A stretch of DNA of 64,000 nucleotides, taken from Alisma plantago-aquatica (taxonomy: Eukaryota; Streptophyta; Magnoliopsida; Alismatales; Alismataceae). The notes under the pieces were generated by a model. The model saw only the letters and a list, made by a program, of their open reading frames with translations. It did not search any database and was not told the DNA's origin. The stretch spans positions 350,068,957 through 350,132,956 of the forward strand of contig OY856412.1 in the NCBI GenBank assembly GCA_963693085.1. Direction: 5' to 3'. A program made the translations under genes and the position numbers. How positions within the stretch are numbered: the stretch's first letter is position 1; each line of letters opens with the position of its first letter. Below, one piece after another: positions 46,640 to 58,494 of the stretch.

Positions 46640-49193
46640 CATGGTCTTGAAAATTCCTTATATATAGATAGCATTACTTAAATAACAATCAACAATTATT
46701 TGCAACCAGTATGAAAAACCTCAGAAAATCATGAAAGTAGGTTCGGGCAAGTAGTCATAGGCGTTACCGCATACCTTAATGGTGAAACATGAAGATTATC
46801 GAATCATGCTTTAGGCATATCATCCAATCAAGCAAAGAGGACTTCAATCATTTAATCAGCATGTATCTAAATCCTAAAGTGTCATCATTACATTAATCAC
46901 AATAAACCCTACTCAGTCCTATTATAGGTTTTAAGGTTTTGTTGACACTGAGTTACCATTAGGGTTATGATTTGAAATACTACTTCTGATGATTATTGTT
47001 TTAATGACTTAAGACCCTAATTAATATTAGGTCTTGCCATGATTATTAAATTGTCCATATTATTTTATCACAAGAACTAAAATCAATTATGCTCCTTAAT
47101 GACATTACAAAGATGATACTAAACCCTAAGTTACCTCATATGCATTATTATTCTTATTAGGGACCTCAACTATTATTATTATGATCATAAAAATGTCAAA
47201 TCATTATTATATCCCACATTATCCATTTACATCTCAATGAAATGTATTTATCATGATTAATAACATATACATCAACACTAGGGTTTATGTGCATTAATCA
47301 CCACTTTAACACCTATTTGTACTTCTTTAAGAATTGGGATCATATTTAGGTCTCAACTATGTCTTATTTTTCATACTCTAGTTCTTTTGATAAATTTATA
47401 TGTAGCACTTGTTTTCACAGAAGAAACCTAGAAATTTCTATAATTATTTGAAGTAAACATTATTTCGACCAAGAAAAAGGCCACGTCGTCAATTATCATA
47501 TTATCTTTTTTGTGCCATGTGGACCGACTCAGGCTAGTGGCATGCGGTCATCTTGCTCAAGCACTTCCACACGGTTGCCACTCTAAAACATGTGAAAATA
47601 CCGTGATGCCCTCATAACTCACATACACAGGATGGGATGCTTAGGTCAATTGACTCTAAGCCTTCCCTATCCCCACGATGGTGGTAGGGTTTCATCCCGG
47701 TGGAGACGACCTATGGTTTGACTTGCCCTCCTCCTCTACCCATGATTAGGCTAGGATCTATGTGCCCTTCCCCAGCCTTCCCTCCTCAGAATCGGCTGGT
47801 CTACTACTAAGGTTGTGATGGCCAAGGTCACGAGAACCATATGCTATACAAGGTGGGTCTACCCTGGTATTCATAATAAAAAATGACAATGTAGATCCTT
47901 ACCTAGGGGTTTCACCGCCAGCAACTGATGTCGAAGAGCTTTCTAGAGGTAGAAGATTTTTACAAGAGGACTAGGGTCATACATTGCAACCTGCTTGTCC
48001 CTTCTTTGGCATATAGGAGATTAGAAGGAAAAAATGTTGACGTCAGAGAAATTACTACCCAAGAGTGACTTCAGTTCTTGCATCCTTGATCAGGGGAGCA
48101 TGCGGGATCCTCATAGAGAAGTCTGGGGTAAGTTGAACATTGAAAAGTATTGTTGGGAGAGGGTTGAATAAATCAAACATAGGATGAATCCTATATATAT
48201 ATATATTAATATATATATATATTTATATATATATATATGTTTATATATATATATATGTCTCTATATATAGGTACTTCCCTTTCTTTTTCTCATCCCTCTC
48301 CTTCCTTTCTCCATGTAGTTTGAGGAAGTTCCAAATTATTAGGTACGATTTTGGTGTGAAGATACTTACCATTACTTCCTTTCTATGATATAAAGATCTC
48401 CTTTTTACTTCAACCATTCAATGCCAACTAGGAAGGATCATATTTCTTTTTCTAGTCTTTTCTCTCTCATGGTTAATACAAAGCACTCATGGATAAGTAT
48501 ATACATAGTTGTCAAAAGGAATATTTTCAATATTTTTCCATTACACATTACACATGCCCACAATTTTATTTCCAATTTTTATTTAGTTAACACTAAAAGT
48601 CATCAAAAAACATTATAATGTATGGTACTTATTGGGTAATGAATTCTAGATTGTTCATCTTATATCTCTCTTTGCTATATTCTTCCAATTCAATTGTATG
48701 TACTTCAAAAAAACTCATAATGCCTTTTCCAATCTATATTTATCAAGTTAGGATTTATAAATATGTCTTTCACATACAAAACGTTCTCTTTTAAACATTT
48801 ATTTTAAACAATACCATTATCTCATGGAGTATCCTTTTTCTCTCAATTTCTAGAATTTTCTTCTTTTCCTTGTTATTTATTAATTGATGTATAAAACATT
48901 GATTTGCCAATAATGGCTACATAATTACTCTTTTATTTATCTAAAACACCACACATTTTATTTCCTCTTTGAAACTTACATATGTTCCATATTTCAGTTA
49001 TGTGATATTTTAAAAAGCCATTATCATTAATTCATATACAAATTCATTTCATTTATTTAACTTGTGCCACAAGAACAATGCCATGAATGTGATCAACATT
49101 ATTATTCCATAAAAAATTCCATTGGAGAAAGTTATTTGTAAAAGAATGCTTTATATTTATATCATTCAATTTTACCAAATTGAGGATATTACA
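46640..49193 (-). repeat. Third E1-type LTR, left part missing here
   Basis: It aligns well with 52240-54739, with far fewer differences than the E1 left LTR shows. Landmarks: AAGGTTTTGTTGACACTGAG versus AAGGTTTTCTTGACACTGAG, and GAGGATATTACA at the end. Its left part is found, inverted, at 36086-36448. On the minus strand it begins TGTAATATCC, directly after a polypurine tract, so it would be a 3' LTR. The left limit is approximate. Confidence 0.75.
48191..48268. repeat. AT microsatellite at the LTR core-promoter position
   Basis: About 78 bases of (TA)n with a few interruptions, ending in CTATATATAGGTACTTCC. The sister LTR has only a short ATATATATAGGTACTTCC at the same place (about 53808-53827), so the array expanded in this copy. 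Confidence 0.9.
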
Positions 49194-49211
49194 TTGACCC
49201 CTCCTCAAAAG
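49194..49211 (-). other. Polypurine tract of the E1-type element
   Basis: On the minus strand, CTTTTGAGGAGGGGTCAA directly precedes the LTR start TGTAATATCC. This is typical of plant gypsy elements and sets the orientation as minus. Confidence 0.75.
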
Positions 49212-51465
49212 GAATTTTTACCCAAAATTCAAGCCTATCAAGCTTAAGGTGAATGATACTCAAAGTTAGTTTTGAACCTTAGGGTTAGCATCCCTAATTA
49301 GTTATCTTACATATTTCTTATTTATATGAAAATTCTTCATGTTATGACTAAGCTTGATACCTGAATTCAATTCGACGAATATCCACATTCTTATTATTGA
49401 CATGATGCCATCTTCTGGTAATTAAATTTTCATTTGTAATTTCAATTTCACCTAGGTTCCTACCTATTATTAACATATCATCATATAAAGGTGAGGTAAC
49501 ACCTCAAACTCTTGATCATTTCATAAACCTCAAATTAGGGTTTTCATCCTTATACATCTATTCTAAGCATAATATGTGTCTACCTTATTCTCTCTCACTC
49601 ATAATGAGATGAAATAAGCACTTGATTGCAGCCCAAATACAAATTTCATCCCATTCCAAGAGTAGAGATGGTATATCCACATATTACCTCACAATTTCAT
49701 ATTATAGGTTGAATCATTCTCAAAATGACTCAAAACCATGCATACTTTTTAACTCCCATAATATTTATATTTCATGAAGTAAAATGTCTTTCTCACTTTC
49801 AAGTTTGTACACAACTCCTCTCATTATTACATGACTTCTTTGCATGTTTTACATTTACACCTCATGTATTATGAGCCTAATCCACTTCCTTGGGGTATCT
49901 AGGGGTACAAGTACTTTTGGAGTATCTCATCCTTAAGCATGTAGGGAGTGCCTCTCACATTCACCTATTGGGACACATGAACATTATGAAGGTAGCCAAT
50001 CACCTGAGATATGGTCCTCGGGAAAATGTGGTCGTTACCTCCTGACCATATGGTCTTGTGCATTTAGGGAACAATCAACTACTAATCCCATTGGTCCATG
50101 TACCTTTAATACTCTCTAATTTACCTTAGGATTGACTTAAGGGTTTACCTTTTCCAAGGGTTCATTTATGGCACATTATTACATATGTAATTCTTTAAAT
50201 TGAATTTCCTCCATCTCTTATGGTGTTCATTAGTCACTTCATGTCCCCTCATTGGACTCATGAAAAGTTTCCTTTTTTGGCTTGGTCTCATACTATTAGC
50301 CACTTCCATATTGACTTTTTCTCATGTTCCTCAGAAATGCCATACTTGGGTTCAAAGAATCATACTCAATATATGTGCTTTCATATTTTGTATTAGGTGA
50401 CATATAGGGTTACCTCAATGTTTAAATTGATAGTCAAGTTACCTCTCTAGGGAAGGTCCTAACCTAGGGTGCCTTTTTGGATCATAGGAAGAGGTTAGGA
50501 TCTCTAGCTACAACCCGACCTATAGGTATAGGGTTTTTCCTCCCCCATAGGTCCTTTCCCCATTCTTGGGTTGATCCACCCCAGGTTGGCACACCAACCA
50601 AATTTGAACTAAGGGTTTCACATTATCATCTCTTTATGCAACCTGAATAAGATTTATTATTTTAACCTCACCACCCTCATCCTCATTTCTCAATGGTGTG
50701 CCCTCTATAAGGGAAGCCTCTTTATGGGGAACCATCTATTAAGTATTTTAGTCCTCCTTGTGTGGACTTTTCATACATAGGCCTTCCTTTATAGGCTCGA
50801 TCACCCCATGGTCTTCAACTCATCTGAGATCGATTCCATTTATGCATTATCCATAGGTTGCTTATATTTCCTAAAACTTTCTCATTAATGCCTTATTCCA
50901 CATGCACATATGCATGGAAGATTGACTCACCTAACTCATTTACTTATATTTTTCTTATTCCTTTTCAAGGTTCATATGGGTAGTTTTCTATATAAGCACA
51001 CTACTCTCATTCCCCATTAAAACATTTTTCCTTACTTTATTATTATTATATGTACATTATTATTTTCACATTACATGTACCTTATCATTTCTCATTAGAT
51101 GTGCATTAATTGGTGGAGGATGCCTTAATCCTTCTTCATCTCAAAACCCTAACTTGAGATGAGGAGGGAAGTACCTTATAATGTTTATAAAGCAAGAGGA
51201 TGAGAAGTGATGAATCAAGATGAGAAGAAAACCTAAAGGTATTTTACTTCGGGCAAAACCTTTGAACATTAGCAATGCAGGATGCATGGGCCAGGGATCC
51301 CTTTTAAGATGAATAGTGGTTTGTAGGAAACTTTTTCCATCCCCTGATTCATGGTCCATTCTAGACAACATCGTCTTTGGGAAATTGCCTAAAAATTCCC
51401 TCATATTTCTAGAGATTACATACAATTATAAACTATTAAATATTATTTGAAAAAAAATGATGCTC
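49212..51465. other. E1-type interior, no coding recognised
   Basis: A 2.25-kb interior between the third LTR and the right LTR. No gag or pol motif was found on either strand. At the right edge the minus strand reads TGGTAGCAGAGC (51473-51462), one base different from the Met-tRNA primer site, but this overlaps the LTR start suggested by alignment, so the exact junction is unsure. A long-LTR, short-interior element without genes would be classed as a large retrotransposon derivative. A 94-codon frame at 51141-51425 (minus) has no domain. Confidence 0.5.
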
Positions 51466-54400
51466 TGCTACCAAAGTCCTCTTCCCCCTATTATCCCCTA
51501 TTTAGGTGGACCGAAAGGGCAAGGGCCATTACCATATTTTATAGGATATAGGTTTATCAAATAACTAGAAATAATTAATAAATTTCACTAAATTGAAATT
51601 ATTTTGGTAAAATTTAAAAAAGGTAAGCTTCTATATGATATGGAAATTGACTAGTTGCCACATAGAATAAAATATATCTAACTAAATCCTCTAGAATTGC
51701 ATTAAGTCTTTTCTTTTGGTTCATTCATCTACGGATGTCCATCTTTCAACATTAATTGTAGATTTCTAGCAGTTTCTCCTAAAATGTTGTGAAACAAAAC
51801 ACGGCCACTATAACAAATTATACTGGTATGTGGGGGAAGCAAAATATCTACATGTAGCTATAACAGTATAGTCAGCCATAGCAACAAATATAATTCCAAA
51901 ACTGAACATGCATTTTGGTTCGAACTTCTCTACTTAATCTATGTGGGACACTCCCTCTCTAGATTATTCATGTGGGGAAGCCTCTCTCTAGGGATTAGTC
52001 CCTACGTTGGGCACATTATACATAGGCCTTGGCCCAATCACCAGTCACCATAATGACATTTCTTACATAGGGTTTTGCTGAGGTCATCTTCTTTTCTGTA
52101 CCAGATCGCTAGTCACCATAGTGACATTTCTTACATAGGCCTTTCCTTGAGGTGATCTTCCTATCCTGGCATGATCATTCATCACAATAGTGACATTTCT
52201 TACATCCCATGTGTATTAGTTACATCCACAAGATATAGTTGAGCAAGTTATACTTATATAATGTGATATCCATAGTGACTTTATAAATAGTAAGAATTAA
52301 ATAAACAACCAAGAGTTATCTACAACAATACAAAAAAACTCAAAAAACAAATAAAGTTGGTTAGGGTGAGTAGTGATAGGTGTAACCACATATCTTAATG
52401 ATTAACAATGTAGATTATCAAATAATTTTTTAAGCATATCATCCAATCAAGAAAAGAGGAATACAATCATTTAATCTGCATGTATGTAAATCATATTGTT
52501 TCATCATCACATTAATCACATTAAACCCTACTCCGTTCTATTCTAGGGTTTAAGGTTTTCTTGACACTGAGTTACCATTATGGTTATGATTCAAAACCCT
52601 ACTTACCATGATTGTTGTTTTTATGACTTAATAACCATAATTCATATGATGTCTTTCCATGATTATCAAATCTACCATAATATTTTATCATGACCACTAG
52701 ATTCAATTATGTTCCTTAATGACATGGAAAATATGATATTGAACCCTAAATTACTAGATATGAATTATTCTTCTTATTAGGGGCTCTAAGTATCATTATT
52801 ATGATCATAATCATGTCAAATCATTATTATATCCCACATTATCCATTTACATCTCAACAAAATATATTTAACATGATTTATAAGATATTCATCAAAACTA
52901 GAGTTTATGTGCATTAATCGCCACTTTAACACATATTTATAATACTTTAAGAATTGGAATCATATATAGGTCTCAACTATATCTTATTTGGGTTAACCTC
53001 ATTCTTCTGATAAATTTTCATATATAACTTGTTTTCATCGAAGCTACCTAGCAATTTCTATCAATACAAGTAAACATTATTTGGACCAATAAAAAATGCA
53101 ACATCATCGATTATCATATTATCCCTTTCATGACACACGGGTTGTCTTAGGCCAATGGCTTGTGTCCATCTTTCCCAAGTGATTCCACATGAGAGGCCTC
53201 TCGAAAACACATGAAAAGACCACGGTGCCCTCATAATTCATGTAGACCGGGCGGGTTGCTTAGGTCAATTGACTCTAACCCTTTATATCCTTGGGATGAT
53301 GGTAGGGTTCTATCTCGATGGAGACAACCCATGGTTTGAATCTACGTCCTCGTCTACCCATGATTAGGCTAGGATGTATGTGCCATCCCCCCACCTTCCC
53401 TGCTCATAATTGGTGGGTCTACTGCCAAAGGTTGCGGTGGCCAAGGTCGTGAAAACCAACTTCTATACAAGGTGGGTCTACCCTAGTTTGTAGAACCAAA
53501 AACAACAATGAAGATCCTTATCTGAGGGTGTTGTCTCTAGTAATCAGTGTTAAAGAGTTCTCTAGTGGTAAATGATCATTGTGGGAGGACTAGGGTCATG
53601 CATTGCAACCGACATGTGCCCTTCTTCGGCATACATGAGATCAAGAATAAAATAGGGGGACGCCAGAGAGATTACTACCCAAGGGTGACTATCGTCCTTG
53701 CATACTTGATCTAGGGAGTGTGTGCGATCCTCATAGAGAAGTATGGGGTAAGTTGGACATCCAGAAGTCCTATTAGGAGAGTGGTGAGTGAATTAAGCAT
53801 AAGATATAATATATATAGGTACTTCCTTCCCTTCCTTTACTCATCCCTCGCCTTCCTTTATACATGTAGTTTAAGGAAGTCACAAATGATTAGTAACTAT
53901 TTTGTGTAAAGATACTTACCATTACTTCCATTCTATGACATAAAGTTCTCCTTTTTACTTCAACCATTCAATGCCAACTAGGAAGGATCATATTCCTTTT
54001 TCTAGTCTGTTCTTTCTCATGGTTAATACAAAGCACACATGGATAGTTATATACATAGTAGTCAAAAGGAATACATCCAATATATTTCCATTACACATTA
54101 CACTTGTCCACTATTCATTTCCAATTTTTATCTAGGTGGCACACCAAAATCCATCAACGAAAGCATTCTGATGTATGGTACTTATTGGGTAATGAATTTT
54201 AGATTATTCATCTTATATCTCTCTTTGAGATATTCTTCCTATTTAATGATTCATACTTCAAGGAAACTCATAATGCCCTTTCCAATCTATATTTAGGTAA
54301 GTTGGGATTTATAAATATGTCTAAACTTTCTCTTTTGAACATTGATTTTAAACAATACAATTAGCTCATGGAATATCCTTTTTCTCTCAATTTCTATAAT

Positions 54401-54739
54401 TCTCATATTTAATTATTATTTATTAATTTATGTCTCAAACATTGAGTTGTCAATAATGGTTGGATAATTACTCTTTTATTTATCTAAAACACCATACATT
54501 TTATTTTCTCTTAGAAAGTTACATATTGTTCCATATTTCGGTTGCAGAATATTTCAAAAAGCCATTATCATTAATTCATATACAAATTCCTTTCATTTTT
54601 GTAACTTGTTCCACGAGCACTCATTCCATAAAGGTGATCAACATTATTATTCCTTAAATAATTCCATTGCGGAAAATTATTAATCAAATCATGCTTTATA
54701 TTTATATCATTCAATTTTACCAAAATTGAGGATATTACA
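51466..54739 (-). repeat. E1 right LTR
   Basis: About 3.27 kb, starting TGCTACCAAAGTCC and ending GAGGATATTACA, followed by the target duplication ACAAG. It contains the 69-bp unit three times (around 52062, 52130 and 52199, each with ATGACATTTCTTACAT or a close form). It contains the uninterrupted version of the Athila-like insertion site near 51535 (AAGGGCAAGGGCCATTACC). Confidence 0.75.
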
Positions 54740-54744
54740 ACAAG

Positions 54745-56562
54745 CCATGTAGAATATGTGTTAAATGTTTTTACATGCCATTTGGTAGTTGATAGACATA
54801 TTTTTTAGTATGTTTATTGGTGGGGAAATTAATCATTATTTTATAAAGATAATCTATTCTAGTTTGAATCTGATCTTAAATGTTAGCAAGTGGTTGATGC
54901 TGAGATTTAATACACACTATGAATATGATTTACATTCACTTATGGTATGAATAGTCTTGTTGGGTAGACATGTCTTATGTGTACTTCAGCTTCAAGAGTG
55001 TAGGATGTGTTCTTGGAACTTATTGTGGGGTGTCACAAATATAATTTTTTTGTTATGTCTTGTTTCTAAATGGTTAGGACTTACTTGTTACTCCGACAAT
55101 CCGATTGTCATTATGAAGTTAACTTCTACTGATCTCTTCATATACATACTTAAAGATGTTTTAAAGTTGTAATTGGTCTTAGTGATTATCTTATCTGATT
55201 GATTAGATTATTGTCATTAGATTGATGTGCTAAATTCTAGCATTATCTGTTAGAGTTACTAGTATATGCAAGTTTCTTTTAAGTTCAATATACTTGATCT
55301 AATGTTTATTAGTGTACATATCTTGAGTAGGAGATATCCACTCGCTAGGGCTCTATATGAGTCTCATGAGGTTGTTTCAAATGTTTTAGGTATAATGATA
55401 TCCAACAAAGAGGTCGTGACAAAGAATATATAAATAAAATAATCTAGATTAGAATGGTCATGTCCTCACTCTTTCTTGGTATGGGTTTTAGATTGAGTTA
55501 GTTATTTTATAAAAATGTAATATATCTAAATAGAGCTACATACTAGCAATACTTCTTGATTCTTGTTATAACAGAGTTTAAAAGATATGTAATAACTAAA
55601 TATATTGTCCTTTATGTGACATTGGTCTATGAGGTTTTATGAGAAAGGAAAATGAAAAAATTATCTATGTTCTTCATGTATTGTGTTAATCGTGTCTTTG
55701 AGAATTAGTTGTTTTGTTATATAATCTGGTTGACATCTATGCAATTTAAAGAGAGGTTTCGACAATTTGGTATATGATATTAGGTTAGATGATCCATAGG
55801 GACAATAGAATCTAGGGATAAATGGCATAATATATGTTGAACATAACATGAATGGTATGCATATTGACTGAACTCAAGTATTGGAATAAGTTAGTGTGGA
55901 ACTACAAACTGTACATTTTTTGTTTCCTGGCCAAGCTTCTAGATGAAGTTAGTTTTGGAGTATAACAAGATGCATGTTGGAAATAAAAATGTTAAAATGA
56001 ATAAAGAGAAATGATTATATAATTAAATATGACACCAAAGGAAAGATGGAAATGTCATATGAGAAAGTTGATTGAATCAGAATATTTTGTGGAGATACTT
56101 CCTAATGAATTTGAATATGAGTATGACTATGAAAGTATAAGAAAAAAAAATGAGAACTAGGAATTATGCTCATTAGATAATCTTCATTATGAAGAGAAAT
56201 TATGGTTGTGGACGATAATGTAGAAAGAATTATAAATATTGATCCACAAGATACATAATCAAATTGTTTAAAAAGAACAAAAAAGGTGATGTGAATCATG
56301 TCATGAAAGCGGCTATTAACAAGATTTGTGAGAAATAGTTTTTAATATTCAAAGAGGTATATGATGATGACAGGGTATGGATTATTTGTCTAATTTCAAC
56401 AAATTTAAAATTCTAATGTAAAAGATCCCAAAATTAAGAAATTGATGTAATAAGAAAGAATGATAAATAGGAATACCAGTCTACCAAGATGTGAAGAGAG
56501 ATGCAAGATTATATATTATGATCTTATTCCATGTCTTTTCTTGGATTTTGGGACGAAATCCT
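54745..56562 (+). mobile_element. E0: end of the 5' LTR and short, decayed interior
   Basis: 54745 to about 54950 aligns with 63785-64000, so the 5' LTR of E0 reaches at least there. The rest, up to the polypurine tract, is at most about 1.6 kb and must hold what remains of the interior. No gag or pol motif is clear; the end (TTTTGGGACGAAATCC, about 56545) is the phrase that commonly closes gypsy polyproteins before the polypurine tract. The LTR/interior boundary was not located. Confidence 0.55.
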
Positions 56563-56577
56563 GAAAGGAGGGGAGAA
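56563..56577 (+). other. Polypurine tract of E0
   Basis: GAAAGGAGGGGAGAA directly before the LTR start TGTATAATAACCC. It sets E0 as plus-oriented and identifies the LTR at 56578 as the 3' one. Confidence 0.8.
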
Positions 56578-58494
56578 TGTATAATAACCCATTTTCAACT
56601 AAGCCATAAAATTAGGGTTTACATAGTTGATTACATGCTTCACTAGTCGACCATTGTTTAAGACTAATTAATAATGGTAGTATCATCATATTGTTTTAAA
56701 CTTAACTACAAACTCTTAGCATGCTTTTATTTTTTTAGTATAAGTTTTTGATAAGAGTAAGCCCTAGTCTGTCCAAATTAGTATTTGGTAGCATATGAAT
56801 ACAAAATTTGATAAATATAATTGTTTGGTATATGATTTTTAATATTTTTCTATAACTTTGATTTATAAAAAATTTGAATATATACTTTAGATAACTCAAA
56901 TATAAGTGTAATTGTAAAATATAATAATTTTTTAATGTTTTCTGACATGTTGTATGGATCTAGGAAAAACTCAGTTAATTGTGCATCCAAGTTTAAATAT
57001 AGTAGTCTTGTATTTGTTTTTAACATTTTATTCGTACATCCAAAAGTGTCAATGTTTTAATTATAGCTTGGAAAGTGAATTTCATACATTCTATAAAAAA
57101 TTATTAACTTATGGATGATTTTGAGATCTGCAAATGTGGTGTCGGTCGAGCTTTTACCGATAATAACTCGGTCGACCAACCATTTTGAATAATTAAAAAA
57201 GAAGATTGAAATGGATTTTGCACTTGCTTGTAAATGTTCCATGAACCTCAATTGTTCTATATATAACAACCTAAAACCATGATGTCTCCAAAATGAAATT
57301 CTAGAGAGAGAGGAAGAATTAGGGTTTTGAAGGAGAAATTGGCAAAAATGCTAATTTAGGGTTCTTCTCCCTTAAGCTTGTAAATTGATGTAAGTTCATC
57401 AGCTATAGATATGGTTTCATGGTGAATCTTCTCTCCTATGTATAAATTCCATCCTCCCTCTTATGTAAACAAAAAATATAGCAAATGACCATCTTTTCTC
57501 TTTCTTTGTCTCATATTCTACTTTTCTAGGGTTGTCAAGTTGGAGAGACTAAGAAATGGATTCACTTCTTACAAGTTGGTTTGAATTATATTAATTCAAA
57601 TTATATGGATATTTTAAGGTGCTTGGAATCTGAGACGAGGCTTATATCCTTCTTAACCGCTATAATTTTGTTGAAATCCTAAATTTAAGAGGCTAATTAA
57701 TCAAGATCCATCTTTACATTCATACACAATTGGCTAATCAATTTGATAGACTTTTGGAAATCAAATGCTACTGATATTGATTCTTTCTCATCGACTTGTA
57801 TTCGTTTAGTTCATGATATATTTATTCAATTTCTTTGAAAGACGCTATGGATAGAAAAATGATGTTGTCTTATTGGAATGTTGTCAAAAATTAGTATAAT
57901 GAATGATATACTTGAAAATCAACTTGACAAGTATAGAACAATGGTTTAACTTAATAAAAGTGAGTTACTCAATTGTAATTTTTGATCTTTTCTTGAATTG
58001 TACAAGGAATGTACACAAATATCATTATGAGTGTTTGAAATAGAAGTTTTTTCCGTTCTAGGGTTAATGTTGAGGGATTGACTCAATTGAGTCGATGAAT
58101 CAATGCATATTCATAAATGATGGATGAATTGTCTAGAAATGGAAATTAGGGTTTTTATGTGTGAGAATAGCCCTAATGAACCCATGCACACCATGATGAG
58201 AATAGAGAGTAATAATGTTCTTTTGATGTTTTGAACTAAGATGACTTCATGAAACCCTAGAAATTTAGTGTTAGGACGAGTGTGAGAGATAAAGTATGAA
58301 CTTGTATATAATCATGAAATGTGATGAAATGTTCAACTTTAGGTATTATCAGTTCAATTGAAGATAACAAGTCTTATTAAGATGACCTAAACCTAATGCA
58401 TCTATTTTGGTATAATACATGGAATAACAAGTAAACTATGTATGAATGCAATACTTTTATTCAATTCACATGATAATGAATTGATAAGATGACT
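56578..58494 (+). repeat. E0 3' LTR, left part
   Basis: It aligns collinearly with 12727-14655 of the 5' LTR. Shared phrases include GTTGTCTTAT(A/T)GGAAT and ATGAACTTGTAT-like sequence. It is interrupted at 58494 by a solo LTR and continues at 62083. Confidence 0.75.

Larger units (their letters stand above)
16375..54739 (-). mobile_element. E1: gypsy-like LTR element with later insertions inside
   Basis: Both outer ends are LTRs: TGTAACGACCACC at the left and GAGGATATTACA at the right. ACAAG stands immediately outside each end (16370-16374 and 54740-54744), a 5-bp target duplication. Removing the whole segment rejoins E0 sequence that matches the unbroken E0 copy at about 63755-63800. Orientation is inferred as minus because, read on that strand, the LTR end at 49193 is preceded by a purine-rich tract (CTTTTGAGGAGGGGTCAA, 49211-49194) and begins TGTAATATCC. 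The left and right LTRs are homologous but strongly diverged, and a third LTR lies inside, so the present structure may be a recombined or doubled element. No gypsy pol genes are recognisable. Confidence 0.6.

Noticed and set aside
51462..51473. TGGTAGCAGAGC (minus strand) as a definite primer site of E1
   Set aside because: One mismatch to the Met-tRNA site and overlap with the LTR start suggested by alignment; kept only as a possibility in the interior entry.
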